A stretch of DNA of 64,000 nt, from positions 25,258,628 to 25,322,627 of the forward strand of contig NC_088305.1 in NCBI RefSeq assembly GCF_032854445.1, read 5' to 3'. Under the pieces are notes generated by a model. The model made no database searches. It worked only from the letters and a program-made list of their open reading frames with translations, and was not told the DNA's origin. The DNA comes from Liolophura sinensis (Eukaryota; Mollusca; Polyplacophora; Chitonida; Chitonidae). This document shows, in pieces, positions 13,501 to 22,230 of the stretch; the first letter of the stretch is position 1, and the number at the start of each line of letters is the position of its first letter. A program made the position numbers and the translations under genes.

Positions 13501-14784
13501 TACCAACCCCACCCCCCACCCCATCTCCCTCCCAAATTTTTTTTCACTCCCAAAATTTTTGTTTTCCCTTCAAGAATTTTTTCACCATGTCACTTTTACG
13601 GCTCCATGAGTATTACACCTTGCTCTTGGAGAGATAAGATTTCTGTGTCAAAACTTGTTCAACCTTTTTTTTTTTGTTGATTCTCGATATTTTCCGGCAG
13701 GCGAGGCCCCTTACACCGGCATTAAAGGAGGAGATTTGTTGAAGAAACTTAATCAAGGCTATCGACTCCCAAGACCAGAGTTCATGACAGATGAGTGAGT
13801 GGACTTATTGTTTAAAATTGATTTCATTCAGTTATTTAATCATGACGTTTTTCTTAAACAAATGAAATCCAGACTATCCAACATCAATCAACTTTTGTTG
13901 ACTTAAGAATAGTCAATTTGAAGTTGAGTATTCTGGACGGGTTCTTCAACTTCGTTCAACGACACTCATTATCATCCAACATTGTTGAATCGGAAATGTG
14001 CATGTATGTTTTTTGTCAACAAGTTGAGTCATGTTGAGTGAAAATAGCCAATCAGAGGACGTGTAGCAATAACGTGACCGTCTTAAGGCACGTCACCTGG
14101 GCAAAATGGCGGCACCCAAGGCGAAAGAGAGAAACTGGTCTCACGATGAGACAGTTTCGTTGATACAGGGGTATGAAAAATACCCTCTCAACACTCTCTA
14201 AAGATTACAAAGACAGGGATGAAAAAAAACCATTGTGTTTCATGCATTGGAGAGAAGGATGGAAATTCCCTCCAGTTTGTTGAATGTTTGGTAAAAAAAA
14301 AGCACAGCTCAGCACAGGACAACAGTGTTGACCTATCTCATTTGTACTGTGGACGGGACACTCAACTTACCTCAACATCATTCAACTTGCTGATGAGTCA
14401 ACAAACGTTGAACGATATTGGACAGTCTGGACGGGGTTTAATGAATATGTGTCGGCTTGCACTAATAAATTCTTCTGTGGATATATAATGACGCCATCAG
14501 CAAACTCTCTCTCTACCGGTATCAGCCCTGCATATATTCAGTTTTACAGTTTTACTGATAACTACAGTGTTGGATTGATAAAAAGACGTAGGTATACCGT
14601 TATAGTAAGGATTGTTAATGATGTGTGTTGTTGTAGTTACGATGTGTTGACGAAGAGGTGTTGGAATCAGATGCCCGAGGATCGCCCGACCTTCGCCACT
14701 CTGCTCAAAGAACAATCGAAGTGGTTCGACAACTCTGCCGACAAATCGTTGTACTATGACAGCAGCGATCTGAAGAATTACTAG
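1535..14784 (+). CDS. Receptor tyrosine pseudokinase with FN3 domain (gene span, 3' part; exons listed separately)
   Basis: This is a multi-exon gene span, not one open frame. Joined exons give a short lead-in, one fibronectin type III domain, a transmembrane helix, an arginine-rich juxtamembrane segment and a tyrosine-kinase-type domain ending at TAG 14782-14784. Family marks that are present: VAAK (beta-3 lysine), [26 protein letters not shown] and CW followed by PEDRPTF. Marks that are lost: the glycine loop reads AEGRFA with one Gly, HRD reads HRK, DFG reads GFG, and the alpha-C helix ([10 protein letters not shown]) has Lys where Glu is expected. By family knowledge such a protein should bind or scaffold rather than phosphorylate. 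Phases agree across exons from 7991 to the stop; three junction or frame problems upstream fall at homopolymers. The signal peptide and most of the ectodomain were not found, so the 5' end is missing. The ligand and specific family are unknown. Confidence 0.75.
1689..1782 (-). mobile_element. SINE-A fragment
   Basis: Contains the family core in reverse (GCATTATATGGTGGTTGGAA, AACCCACGACCATCC). Both ends are missing. Confidence 0.6.
2240..2290 (-). mobile_element. SINE-A tail fragment
   Basis: TTTGATTGGTGTTTTACGCC and CGTACTCA mark the reversed 3' end of SINE-A. Confidence 0.55.
2494..2763 (+). CDS. Receptor exon: fibronectin type III domain
   Basis: A 270-bp exon with phases 1-1, the classic layout of a shuffled FN3 module. 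It starts after CTGCAG and ends before GTTAGT. The protein shows the FN3 pattern: APMNF at the start, [11 protein letters not shown] for strands A-B, IRVAYRP for strand [16 protein letters not shown] for the E-F region with its conserved Tyr, and a final FTT strand. It would sit outside the cell directly before the membrane helix. Confidence 0.85.
3170..3433 (+). mobile_element. SINE-A, near full length
   Basis: tRNA-like head (CCTTGGCCGAGCGGCTAAGC, B box GAGTTCAAGTC), core with GGGTTTCCC and CCACCATAATGCTGGCC, then GTGAAATATTCTTGAG and an AATAAATAAAA tail. It lies in an intron of the receptor gene. Confidence 0.85.
3493..3531 (+). CDS. Receptor exon: start of transmembrane segment
   Basis: A 39-bp microexon between TTTCCAG and GTAAGT, phases 1-1. 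It encodes [12 protein letters not shown] and continues the frame of the FN3 exon. The hydrophobic end should lead into the membrane helix encoded by the next exon. Confidence 0.65.
3684..3748 (+). mobile_element. SINE-A tail fragment
   Basis: GGAATATTCTTGAGC, then GTAAAACACC and a long (AAAT)n tail. Confidence 0.55.
4121..4284 (+). CDS. Receptor exon: transmembrane helix and basic juxtamembrane region
   Basis: The acceptor is TTCTTTTTCTCATACAG and the donor GTAAGT. The open frame encodes a strong membrane helix ([16 protein letters not shown]) followed by WRR and a very arginine-rich stretch ([19 protein letters not shown]), as expected for the cytoplasmic side. The frame needs phase 0 at the start while the previous exon ends in phase 1. 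It leaves in phase 2 while the next exon needs phase 0. One base fewer in the GGG at 4120-4122 and one more T in 4281-4284 would restore both joins. An alternative acceptor at 4085 would also fix the first join. Confidence 0.6.
5062..5169 (+). mobile_element. SINE-A 3' fragment
   Basis: CCACCATAATGCTGGC, GTATAAGTGAAATATTC, AAAACACCAGTCAAATAAAT. It sits 27 bases upstream of a receptor exon. Confidence 0.7.
5197..5396 (+). CDS. Receptor exon: start of kinase-like domain (glycine loop, VAAK)
   Basis: The exon lies between TTCCTTTCAG and GTGAGT. It encodes [11 protein letters not shown], then the glycine-loop region [15 protein letters not shown] and the beta-3 motif TVAAK. The loop keeps one of the three usual glycines. 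After VAAK the frame reads NAPA. If the A5 run at 5383-5387 had four A residues, it would read KMLL, the usual sequence after this lysine, and the exit phase would match the next exon. One excess A is therefore likely, as a sequencing error or a real frameshift. Confidence 0.75.
5401..7429. other. Receptor intron; poly-G run and TTTTCGCG minisatellite
   Basis: Holds a run of about a dozen G at 5861-5872 and a short CG-containing minisatellite at 6262-6376. No coding exon was recognised; the ORFs here have no family features. Confidence 0.5.
6262..6376. repeat. Short minisatellite (TTTCGTGTTTTCGCGTGTT units)
   Basis: About five units of roughly 20 bp, variants of TTTCGTGTTTTCGCGTGTT. All strands give low-complexity ORFs here. 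Confidence 0.7.
7430..7740 (+). mobile_element. SINE-B related copy
   Basis: tRNA-like head (CCCCGATAGCATAGTTGGTA, B box GGGTCAATCCTGGGTCGA), then AGTATAATGGCTCGGGCGGG and an end matching TCATCGTCATATGACTG of SINE-B. Confidence 0.7.
7991..8116 (+). CDS. Receptor exon: alpha-C helix and beta-4 strand
   Basis: The acceptor is TTTTGTTTCCAG and the donor GTAAGT, phases 1-1. It encodes [17 protein letters not shown] and then [12 protein letters not shown], the conserved HxNVVxxxG segment of tyrosine kinases. Aligning the Met of INFM with the usual E-x-x-x-M pattern puts Lys where the salt-bridge Glu should be. Confidence 0.85.
8933..9005 (+). mobile_element. SINE-C tail fragment
   Basis: ATATGGCTGGGATATTGCC then TTTAAAGCCG and an ACTCATTC-type tail resemble the 3' ends of common mollusc SINEs that end in (ACTC)n. 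The family assignment is from memory. Confidence 0.45.
9199..9359 (+). CDS. Receptor exon: hinge and helices D-E
   Basis: The exon lies between CATCTTGCAG and GTAAGA, phases 1-0. It encodes [17 protein letters not shown] (hinge, with the gatekeeper region and helix D) and [12 protein letters not shown] (helix E), both typical of receptor tyrosine kinases. It joins the next exon in phase 0 just before the catalytic loop. Confidence 0.9.
9894..10152. mobile_element. MITE with long terminal inverted repeats (about 80 bp)
   Basis: The left arm (TACACTCAAAAACATAATGT, AACAGAAGGCCTGTTGTC, GAATGTATTCTG) pairs along most of its length with the right arm (GAATACATTCCAGC, GACAACAGACTTTCTGTT, TTTAGTGTA). 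No coding capacity. It lies in a receptor intron. Confidence 0.8.
10724..10846 (+). CDS. Receptor exon: degenerate catalytic loop and activation segment
   Basis: The acceptor is GCATTATTTTAG and the donor GTACAA, phases 0-0. It encodes [14 protein letters not shown], then KIIGFGPVP and an acidic stretch. The catalytic Asp of HRD is Lys and the metal-binding Asp of DFG is Gly, while LAARN is intact. No tyrosine is present in the activation segment encoded here. Loss of both aspartates predicts no phosphotransfer. Confidence 0.9.
11526..11797 (-). mobile_element. SINE-A, full length
   Basis: Reversed copy: T-rich tail and TTTTACGCCGTACTCAAGAA on the left, GCCAGCATGAGCTGGACTTG in the core, tRNA-like head (CTAACCAACTGAGCCACGGA) on the right. 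Confidence 0.88.
12005..12170. mobile_element. MITE family 2, 33-bp terminal inverted repeats
   Basis: TTAAAAGGATACAGAATCGA and TGCTGATTGGCTG at the left mirror CCAGTCAGAATCGATTCTG and TGTCCTTTTAA at the right. A second copy lies at 30375-30530. Confidence 0.8.
12242..12362 (+). CDS. Receptor exon: APE motif and helix F
   Basis: The acceptor is TTTTCCATCTCTAG and the donor GTAGGT, phases 0-1. It encodes [13 protein letters not shown] and later [19 protein letters not shown], the P+1 loop and helix F of tyrosine kinases. A lysine and serine-rich insert (KAKSTKKSN) separates them. This half of the domain is well conserved. Confidence 0.92.
12492..12722 (+). mobile_element. SINE-B related copy
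   Basis: Shares GGATCAATCCTGGGTTGAGT and AGTATAATGGCTCGGGCGGG with the copy at 7430. The head is degraded. Confidence 0.7.
12750..12848 (-). mobile_element. SINE-A head fragment
   Basis: Reversed tRNA-like head: AGCATGAGCTGGACTTGAAC through CTGGGCCACGGAGG. Confidence 0.75.
13150..13232. repeat. Two-copy tandem repeat, about 44 bp
   Basis: TCCTGAGAATGCGCAG plus ATTCGAGGGATT occurs twice in tandem. Confidence 0.75.
13701..13794 (+). CDS. Receptor exon: helix G region
   Basis: The exon follows TTTTCCGGCAG and precedes GTGAGT, phases 1-2. It encodes [20 protein letters not shown] and RLPRPEFM, matching the PY-x-G, L-x-x-G and R-x-P-x-P pattern of the C-lobe of receptor tyrosine kinases. Confidence 0.92.
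13869..14432 (+). mobile_element. DNA transposon remnant with Myb/SANT-like ORF fragment
   Basis: The ends are inverted repeats of about 35 bp (CCAGACTATCCAACATCAAT, AACTTTTGTTGACT against GAGTCAACAAACGTTGAACG, ATATTGGACAGTCTGG). Inside, an ATG at 14106 opens [20 protein letters not shown] then [11 protein letters not shown] and a stop. The NW-x-x-DET-x-x-LI-x-GYEKYP pattern is that of a Myb/SANT-like DNA-binding domain, as found in Harbinger-type transposons. The superfamily is an inference; target-site duplications were not clear. It lies in the last receptor intron. Confidence 0.65.
14637..14784 (+). CDS. Receptor terminal coding exon: helices H-I and C-tail
   Basis: The acceptor is GTGTTGTTGTAG. 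The exon enters in phase 2 and encodes [20 protein letters not shown], the CW and RPTF signature of the kinase C-lobe. A short tail with a YYDSS motif follows, then a TAG stop. Tail tyrosines could be docking sites if phosphorylated by another kinase (inference). No AATAAA was seen close downstream. Confidence 0.9.
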
Positions 14785-15700
14785 TGGAGCAATATATCTG
14801 ACCAGAAATATCCTAAACCACACATAATAGTAATACAACAATGTCAAGAATTTCTATTAATGCCACAGGTAACATTACTAGGCCTGTATAGAGCACTCGC
14901 ACAAGAACCTGGGTTACCAGGGGAACGCATCTATAAGACATGTACTGCCTTGGTAGTTAGAAATATCCCAGCCTACGATAGCTTTTTGAAACGGGTTTTT
15001 GGATTTAAATTTAGTCTGGACTATAAAACCACATTTGTTCTTCGTTTAACATTAGGACAACAATAGCAATATAAGATATTAGCTTGAGCGTTACATATTG
15101 TGTTCTGCTAGCACCGATCTACAAAGAAACGTTTAACGTAACCACCACAGCAACCTGATAGGCCTACCGACGGATTCAAATGTTTGAAAAGTGGCTGAAC
15201 TGCCCCCACTGAAATAACACTTTTAGTGGTTGCATGAAAAATATTATACTAGGACAAAACCGTTAAATTTTGAGAACAAATTCTGCTGTACAAGGTAATT
15301 CATAATCATGACTTGAAGTCAAAAATCGTTTTGTGAAATCGATCCCAATGCAACAGATGAGGGTAAGCTAGGCTAAAAACTGGGGATAACGCTTATCTTT
15401 TGGTGTTTTTAAATTAACCTTGAAGATAACATCCATTTTATAAAGTAAATCTCGCTGTGGCTATAAACCTCGTGAACGGAATGCGACGCAAAAGAACTCT
15501 GTTATTAAGAAACGTTTGCGAATATAACGTCTACATGTATGGAGACACATTTCAGAAAATAACGTTGCCGCTCTTTTTTCCGTAAATCAAAATCACATGA
15601 AAGACCTCTTAGGATTCCGAAAACAGGAATACTAAAAATGTAGACCATACTTTTTTTGTCTTCAACAATCAGAAGACGATATTTGTGATATCTGAATAAC
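14785..15700. other. Receptor 3' flank; no feature recognised
   Basis: AT-rich, presumably 3' UTR then intergenic. No coding or repeat pattern was recognised and no clear polyadenylation signal was found. Confidence 0.4.
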
Positions 15701-16690
15701 CATGTTTTGACCACTCCCACTTATTCACCTCATGCGTTCATATCTGTTTTATTCAAAGTGTGTTGTAAAGTAGTAATAACAAATGTTCTCTTTGTCCTTA
15801 AAATGTGTCTCTTTCCCTGAGATATTTTTCTACTTTTTTTTCTTATAGTATTCCCAGAGTTTATTAAGAAAGCCTGGTTTATTTTTCTACAATTAAATAT
15901 ATTTTTTTTCGCCAGTATTGTTAATTCATTGAGAGCAAGTTGGCCCTTCCCCATCCTAAAATATTTTTTCTCCTTTTAAGATAACGTTTAGTTAGAAACT
16001 ATCGTTTATAAATTTCTTCAAAGTTTTGCAAAAAGTTCGTTTCGGTCGGTCATTCAAGAAAAAGATGTCCAGGTGTTCCTTTGGTGGTCTTACATATTTC
16101 ACAAACATCGTCATCTTTACGGCCTATTTTACAGAGATACAGTCTTATTGGTATTATCTTATGCAATAATTTGTATTGAAAATCCTTCAGTTTTGTATAT
16201 TGTTATACAGAAAAAAATGGAAGAAAATGTATTTGCCCATTTTATTTCTTTTAGTTTAAGGTTATATTCCCATTTATTATGAATACGTTGTTTTTCATAA
16301 GCGGTGTTTAACACGTCATAAAAGTATGGTTTATTTAATTTTTATTTCATTAGAAGTTGAAAAGATATCGGAAAAGTTGGCTAGTATATCTTGGATCCAT
16401 GGTTTAGGAATCTTTGTAATTAGGTTATTATAGTCAAGGTATGTACCTTTAATCATAAAAAGGTAATCATAAGCATTTTCTTAAATTGTGCAAATGGTAG
16501 AAATTTGCCCTCCTTCTCTAGTAAATCTCTTATATATCGTACTTTATTATTAAACCAGTTTTGGATTTTGGAAATGTGAACGCTGAAAGGAAAAGAAAAC
16601 CAAAATGTCAAACAAATACCATTAAAAATAGTATGCATTTCCTCGTATGTGCATGCCATAAAAAATCCTAATGTATACCTCAAGTTGATA
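15700..16690 (-). mobile_element. Decayed L1/Tx1-like LINE fragment (C-terminal part)
   Basis: On the - strand, frames interrupted by stops contain WFNNKVRYIRDLLEKEGKFL, a cysteine pattern (CEICKTTKGTPGHLFLE) and LTILAKKNIFNCRKINQAFL near the end. These match the order of the C-terminal region of L1/Tx1-type reverse transcriptase ORF2. Clearly dead. Confidence 0.6.
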
Positions 16691-17069
16691 AATTATAAAC
16701 ATATTCAGCGCGTAAATCCGCTATGTGCGACTCCATTTTGCCTAAGAACTAGTCCTGAAGTCGTCTTTGTTAGGAGAAGAATTTCCGTCGGAAACCGGTA
16801 CATTTCCGGTAGAAAATGTGCGTGACCTGCCAACCGCCGGTACTTCGTGTTGCCTCGGTGATTTCCGCTTGACGCTCGGGAAACCGGAATTTTGGAAGTT
16901 GGTTCCGAGTTTACACGATCAAGCGGGCAGCGTTAACGACTCCCACTGGCTGATAGGCAACACACCCGCAGCATAAATTACACGGTGTTAAAGATCGAGG
17001 ACGCGATGGACTCAACGACTAATGCCAGCTTTGCCGTTTTCAGGCTTTACGTGTATGGCAAGGAAAATC

Positions 17070-17770
17070 GTAAAATTATGCAGTAGGCACCACCAGATTG
17101 AAAAAAATGTGCTCTTTTTTAGCCTGTAGAGCCATGTTTTTAAATTTTTTTTCTCCTTTAAAGTTCGAATTATACCACAAGTCTTCATCTGCTATATCTA
17201 CTGTTGTTCTTTCCTGCAATTTTTGGTGGAAAATGCCCCAAGGTTTTAGAGCGTCTTTCCAAAAAGAGCTTTTTATTCTTTGTAACATATTCGATGTAAC
17301 TACTCCCCATGTTGTTTAATATTTGATAGATTTTATTATTAATACATGTTCCCTGTCAGTTCTGTTCATTAAAAATAAATTTTCTAATCCATTATATCTT
17401 AATTGATTGTAAATATGGAACCAAGTTAATCATTATATACACCTCCACTAGCAAAATCATTGTCGACTTTGTCTTTTTATTCTGTTCGACACATCGTTCC
17501 ATAAATATTTATAAAGTACTCCTTTTTAATTTCTGTCAATGTGTCATCTGGTGGGTTTGGCAGAGAAATAAAGAAATGCATCATCTTAGAGAGGGCACGG
17601 GATTTAATCACGAGTAATCTTTCCTAGTAAGGTTAAGTTCCGGATTTTCCATGTCTGTAATTCCATTTTAAGCTGTTCATTTCTCACTAAATGATTTATT
17701 TTCTGAATGTTATTAAAGTCGACTAATGCAAAATTAAGTAGATTATACTTTATCCACAGGTATTTATTCA
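17070..17770 (-). mobile_element. Decayed L1/Tx1-like LINE fragment (upstream part)
   Basis: On the - strand, RALSKMMHFFISLPNPPDD with EIKKEYFINIYG, followed by IKSSFWKDALKPWGIFHQ and DEDLWYNSNF. This order (SLPNPP, then FW-x-D, then WYN) is typical of L1/Tx1 ORF2 after the reverse transcriptase core. The CG-richer block 16690-17070 between the two fragments looks unrelated. Confidence 0.6.
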
Positions 17771-18841
17771 CGGGTATTTATTCACCTAAGAGTGCTAACA
17801 AAGATGGCTTGAACGTATGCATTTGTGCGTTTAGCCTAGTAATTTCTCAGAACCCACGGTAACGGGGTTCATTTCCGGCGAATCACGGCTGTTGAAAACT
17901 AATGCTTTATATGACAAATAAGCTAGCCATAGACTATTATACGCATATATATCCCTAATGATATAACCCAGTATTATTGTTTTCTTGTGACATAATCAAA
18001 GGGAGTTACATGAGTTTTGTACATAAATAATACTATAAAAAATATAAAGTCTTGAACTTTTGCCTGTGTTTTGCTTATCATGGTCAGTCTCTTGCATCAA
18101 CATGTATCATGTTTTCTAACGTTTTTACGTACATGTTGTTAATTATTAGTACACTATCATACCTTCGCGTCCCGGTGAACAAAGAGGATCTCATAAGAAA
18201 TCCAGGGCAAAAGCGGTTGGATTAAAAGATAAAATGCCTTTTTGTTTCTGATTTTTTTTTTACAGGAACGTATTACTGTACACTTCAAGAGGTATTGGAA
18301 TTTTACGTTTAATGTAAATATTCAGATGAACTGCTGCTTAGCTTATTATGTATGTCACGTGAAAATATACCTATAAATGTATGGATGAATGCTTTCTTAC
18401 CTTTTAATGTACCACTGTAGCCGTTAAGATGACATATCCTTTTGTACGGTATTCATAGTAAGTCTACGGATGTCAGTTTGCTTATATAGCCTTCTGGAAG
18501 AACAGTTCTTCTTTCTTTCATTGTAACATCGTAAACATCGTCTATACATGTTAGACGGCATACAGGCAGATCATTCAAGAGTCGGTTTGTCGGTAAAAAT
18601 TTGAAGAATATCTTGTTTTCGTTCCCATAACAACCATTATGAACATATGTTTCCAGATGTAAATACGATGCACATGAGTAAAAGCGCGAGAGAATATTTC
18701 ACCATTTTTATGGAATACTATTATGGTTAAAAATCCCATTTTTTAAATTTATTTATTATTATTATTTTTTTTTGTCAGATATAAATGATTAAATTATGTT
18801 GTGAACATGTTGATGGCGCATTTTTCACAACAATGTAGTCG
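17771..18841. other. Intergenic AT-rich DNA; nothing recognised
   Basis: No ORF with family features and no clear repeat was seen. Confidence 0.4.
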
Positions 18842-19019
18842 GATGGGACGTCAGAGTTCCTTACCACCGAGAGGACTTGCAGAAACCTGCGGATGGTTGT
18901 GGGTTTCCCCAGGCTCTGCCTGTTTCCTCCCATCTTAATACTAACCAGTGTCGTATAACAGATTTATTCTTGAGCCTGTCGTAAAACACGAATGAAATAA
19001 ATAAATAAATAAATAAATC
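18842..19019 (+). mobile_element. SINE-A, head-deleted
   Basis: GATGGTTGTGGGTTTCCCC, GTCGTAAAACACGAATG and an (AAAT)n tail. Confidence 0.75.
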
Positions 19020-19154
19020 ATAAAACATTTGAAAAACATCAATAGGCAAATATACACCGTCAGCAGTCTATCTGGTGACCCTCAGTTTATTTGTGAGCTG
19101 TCTTTTCCTTTGGAACGTCCGATGTAATTTTAGCATATTGTGTTGAAATTACGC

Positions 19155-19291
19155 CGCTGAAGTTTTCCTCTCCGGCTGTACCTGGGATGGTCCGTAACGC
19201 TTTCCGCCCACCATGAAACTGACCGCCGCCATGTAAGTGAAATCTTCTTGGGTACGACGTAAACCACCATTCAAAGACATAATTAATCTAA
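19155..19291 (+). mobile_element. SINE-A fragment
   Basis: CCTCTCCGGCTGTACCTGGG, GCCCACCATGAAACTG, then GTACGACGTAAACCACC. Confidence 0.65.
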
Positions 19292-20280
19292 AGTCCATTT
19301 TACACCAGGCCATTGGATTAATCACAACAGTATCTGTTTCCGCAACCATGTGTCAGGAAAAATCAAAACCTTAACAAAATATAACACGTTTTGTTTTTTT
19401 AAATTTATTTATTCAGGTAAACAGATCATTTTCCATTACCATCGAGTGAAATCAGTAATATTGCATGTATAAATATATATAAATACAATTGTATGCCTCA
19501 TTAGACATTACATACCAACACATAAACATATACAACAAACAAAAACGGCCGCGGACGGAGAATACATTATCACAGTGAAGAAAAAACAAAAAGACAAATA
19601 AAAATATATGCACCTACTTAAAAATAAAAATGTTAATTAAGGATAGTCATTGATTAAATTTTGCATCTCTGTCACGAAATCACATTAATGTGACACTGTG
19701 TCGCCAGTGACAATATTGGCAAGACTATGAGGTTCCCTTGTGCAAAATCTTCTTTAAATTTACTCAATTATATTCGAAGATTTTAAAATTTAAAAGCTTC
19801 AAAATTAACCAAAGTAAGACGAAATCTATAATATCGTACTGTTAGACACCATTATATAGTCAAAAATGTATCACAGAAGTGCCATATTTTGATGTCACAA
19901 TCACCTTGTGGTGTCACTAACAATTTGTATGTCAACCTTCCAGAGGCTGGATAACTTGGTACGGTAAAACTAAATTATATATGAACAATTCAGTTCATAT
20001 ATATCAAAATAAAGTTCACATTGCATTTTTTATCTCCATCATAATATATTGTGAACCACCTACACATAAAATAGTAGACACAATTACTAAATATCAGCAT
20101 CCAAAATAAATAACATACTTCAATATTTCGAGGGATTTTGTGTAGATATTGAGAGCCATAACAAACAATACACTTAACTTCGATAAACAATCAGGTTTAT
20201 GTTCAGAATATTATAAACACTTTACGTATATCTATTTTCAAACAAATGCATATTTAAGACTTTAAAATATCTGAACTCGT
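19292..20280. other. Intergenic, very AT-rich; nothing recognised
   Basis: Low-complexity A/T-rich DNA with no supported gene. Confidence 0.4.
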
Positions 20281-20498
20281 ACCCTATTTCTTCAACGTTT
20301 TCACACGATTACCTGGTTTTGTTATTAACATATTCTGAAGGCATTTCTCTGTGTACACTCAAAACATTATATTTTGTGTAAGGTCTTGATATAGGAAAAC
20401 CCATCAAACCTAAAAAAAATGACACAGGTAAAAGATTAAAGTGAATAAACTGCATTCAAAATTGCCCTTAAACCTGCGAAAAAGTTGAAAAAATAGGA
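20281..20498. mobile_element. MITE family 1 copy
   Basis: Starts ACCCTATTTCTTCAACGTTT and ends GCGAAAAAGTTGAAAAAATA, inverted-repeat ends of the TTCAACCTTTT family. It lies directly beside a second copy. Confidence 0.7.
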
Positions 20499-20510
20499 TA
20501 TATATGAAGC

Positions 20511-20720
20511 ACCCTATTTCTTCAACTTTTTCAATCGCCTCTGCTACCAATATTTTGAAACATCCTGGGAGGGTGCAGAGAAATAAGTTGCACAGTTTTA
20601 TGTAACTTGCATCTTTAATGACACAACCAAACCATTTCAGCATCATTTGCATAATAACTGTATGCATAACTTCCACTGAAAAAGTCCTTTAGTGATTAAA
20701 AAGGTTGAAGATTTACAGTA
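20511..20720. mobile_element. MITE family 1 copy (subtype b)
   Basis: ACCCTATTTCTTCAACTTTT to AAAAAGGTTGAAGATTTACA. The interior is close to the copy at 47350-47570 (AATATTTTGAAACAT, GCACAGTTTTATG). Confidence 0.75.
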
Positions 20721-21107
20721 AAATTTTCCTTCACAAAATGATGTACTTGAAGTATAGGAACGTCTTAATACAATCATGAGCGGTTGAGAAAAAAAAATCA
20801 ACTTTTGCTAGATTTATCGCATGGTTATACAGTAAATGAAAGAATTATTATGGCAGGGAATATTGGCAATATCGACTGGCATCGGAAGCAGTAAGACTTT
20901 TTACAAAAGTGTAAAAAACTAAAATGAATCACAAGTCAGACCAAATTAATGGCGACCCAAAAAATGAAGGCCCATGTACACACATGCGCACTGTCTATAC
21001 ACTGTTCAGCGAATAAAACTACAATGGATCTATGTGAAGAATAAAAACCCCATAAAACGATTTCAGGACACCTCCAGCCGTCTAGCATTACGTCTTGCAT
21101 TGCTTGG

Positions 21108-21250
21108 AATATTTTTTTCAACTTCGGGCAAGGTGATGGGGCACGAAAATTTTATCTCACTTAACATTCTCTGTAAGAATTGAATACCCTGCATAAACAG
21201 AATGTTGGGTGGGATAAAGTTTTCGCGGCGGAAAGATGAAAAAAAATACA
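21108..21250. repeat. Foldback sequence
   Basis: AAAATTTTATCTCACTTAAC and ATTCTCTG on the left mirror CAGAATGTTGGGTGGGATAA and AGTTTT on the right. A possible small MITE. Confidence 0.55.
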
Positions 21251-21925
21251 AAAGGATCAAGATCTTAGTTGATCTTACAAACCTGAAACCCTTTTTCTGC
21301 ATAACGTGACATCAATAAAACGCAATGAATTCATAAACTGGGCAAGATAGTGAAACATAAATCACTTTCATATAATTAAGGTTTAAGGGATCAAAAAACT
21401 CTTTTCAAATGGAGGTAATAAAAACAGCTTGTGTTGTTCGCTATGTTTATCCATTGGGAGTCGACGTTGTCTCAGCATCTTGTAATGCAAAGTTTAATTT
21501 ATTTACTTATTTGATTGGTGAAACCCACAGCCATCCGCAAGTGGTTTGGAAGGTGTTTAAGAAGAAATTTCTACCACCTACATTTCAGCCCATACACTGC
21601 TGTCCAGTTCCATAAAATTGTCTGGTTTCATCCAAACCAAATACTTGAAAAAAGCTTTTCATCGTCACATTACAGATTTTTTTTTTCAACCTGAATTTTA
21701 AAAATGGGCGACAATATTTTTCCATTCTTTGTGCTACCTTAGCTTTTAAAAATCCCTGCTATGGCAACCTATTCGAATGAAGACTTCATGATTTCTTAAA
21801 CACTTTCAAAAAATGTTCACAAACTTTAGGCTGATCAACCTTTAGCCAGCAAATGGTATGTTCCAAAACTTTTAAAGAAATTTAGGAAATAAACAACTGT
21901 TTTTTTTTTCATGAAATATCTGTGT
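21251..21925. other. ANKAR 3' flank
   Basis: Contains a SINE-A-like reversed scrap at 21492-21545 (TTATTTGATTGGTG joined to AACCCACAGCCATCCGC). The ANKAR 3' UTR should lie here. No gene seen. Confidence 0.45.
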
Positions 21926-22230
21926 TTAGCTCTCTGGTTTCTTTTTGTCTTCCTTCCATGCCAAAAGATGTGACTTAAACCCACTGTTCAGGGCAGATTT
22001 CTGGCGACCACTGACAGTATATGTGGCCCTTGAAGCAGGCCTGCCCTTTGGTCCATCTGCTTTACAGTCTTTAGCAACGGAGCTAGCGTTAGAAAACCTG
22101 GCACTAGAAGACTGGGAGCTCTGAGAACGCAAACCCTGGCTGTAAGCAGGTGCTGATTTCGCTCTGTTTGATCTGTGTCTCGTCATTGGTCGATCTTCGG
22201 CTGGAGAAAAGGAGGTGCTTGGGCGAGCTG
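21926..22230 (-). CDS. ANKAR: ANKAR exon 20: Ser/Arg-rich C-terminal tail and stop
   Basis: The terminal coding exon follows a tandem CAGCAG acceptor (start 22230 or 22227, a difference of one residue). It encodes a low-complexity basic and serine-rich tail (MTRHRSNRAKSAPAYSQGLR, SQSSQSSSARFSNASSVAK) ending KKPES and TAA. The tail looks disordered and could be a phosphorylation or microtubule-binding region (inference). No convincing polyadenylation signal was seen within the next 400 bases. Confidence 0.9.

Noticed and set aside
4119-14784. Calling the receptor a pseudogene
   Set aside because: All exons from 7991 on keep frame, splice sites and structural motifs. The three breaks are all at homopolymers and a similar one occurs in the otherwise intact ANKAR.
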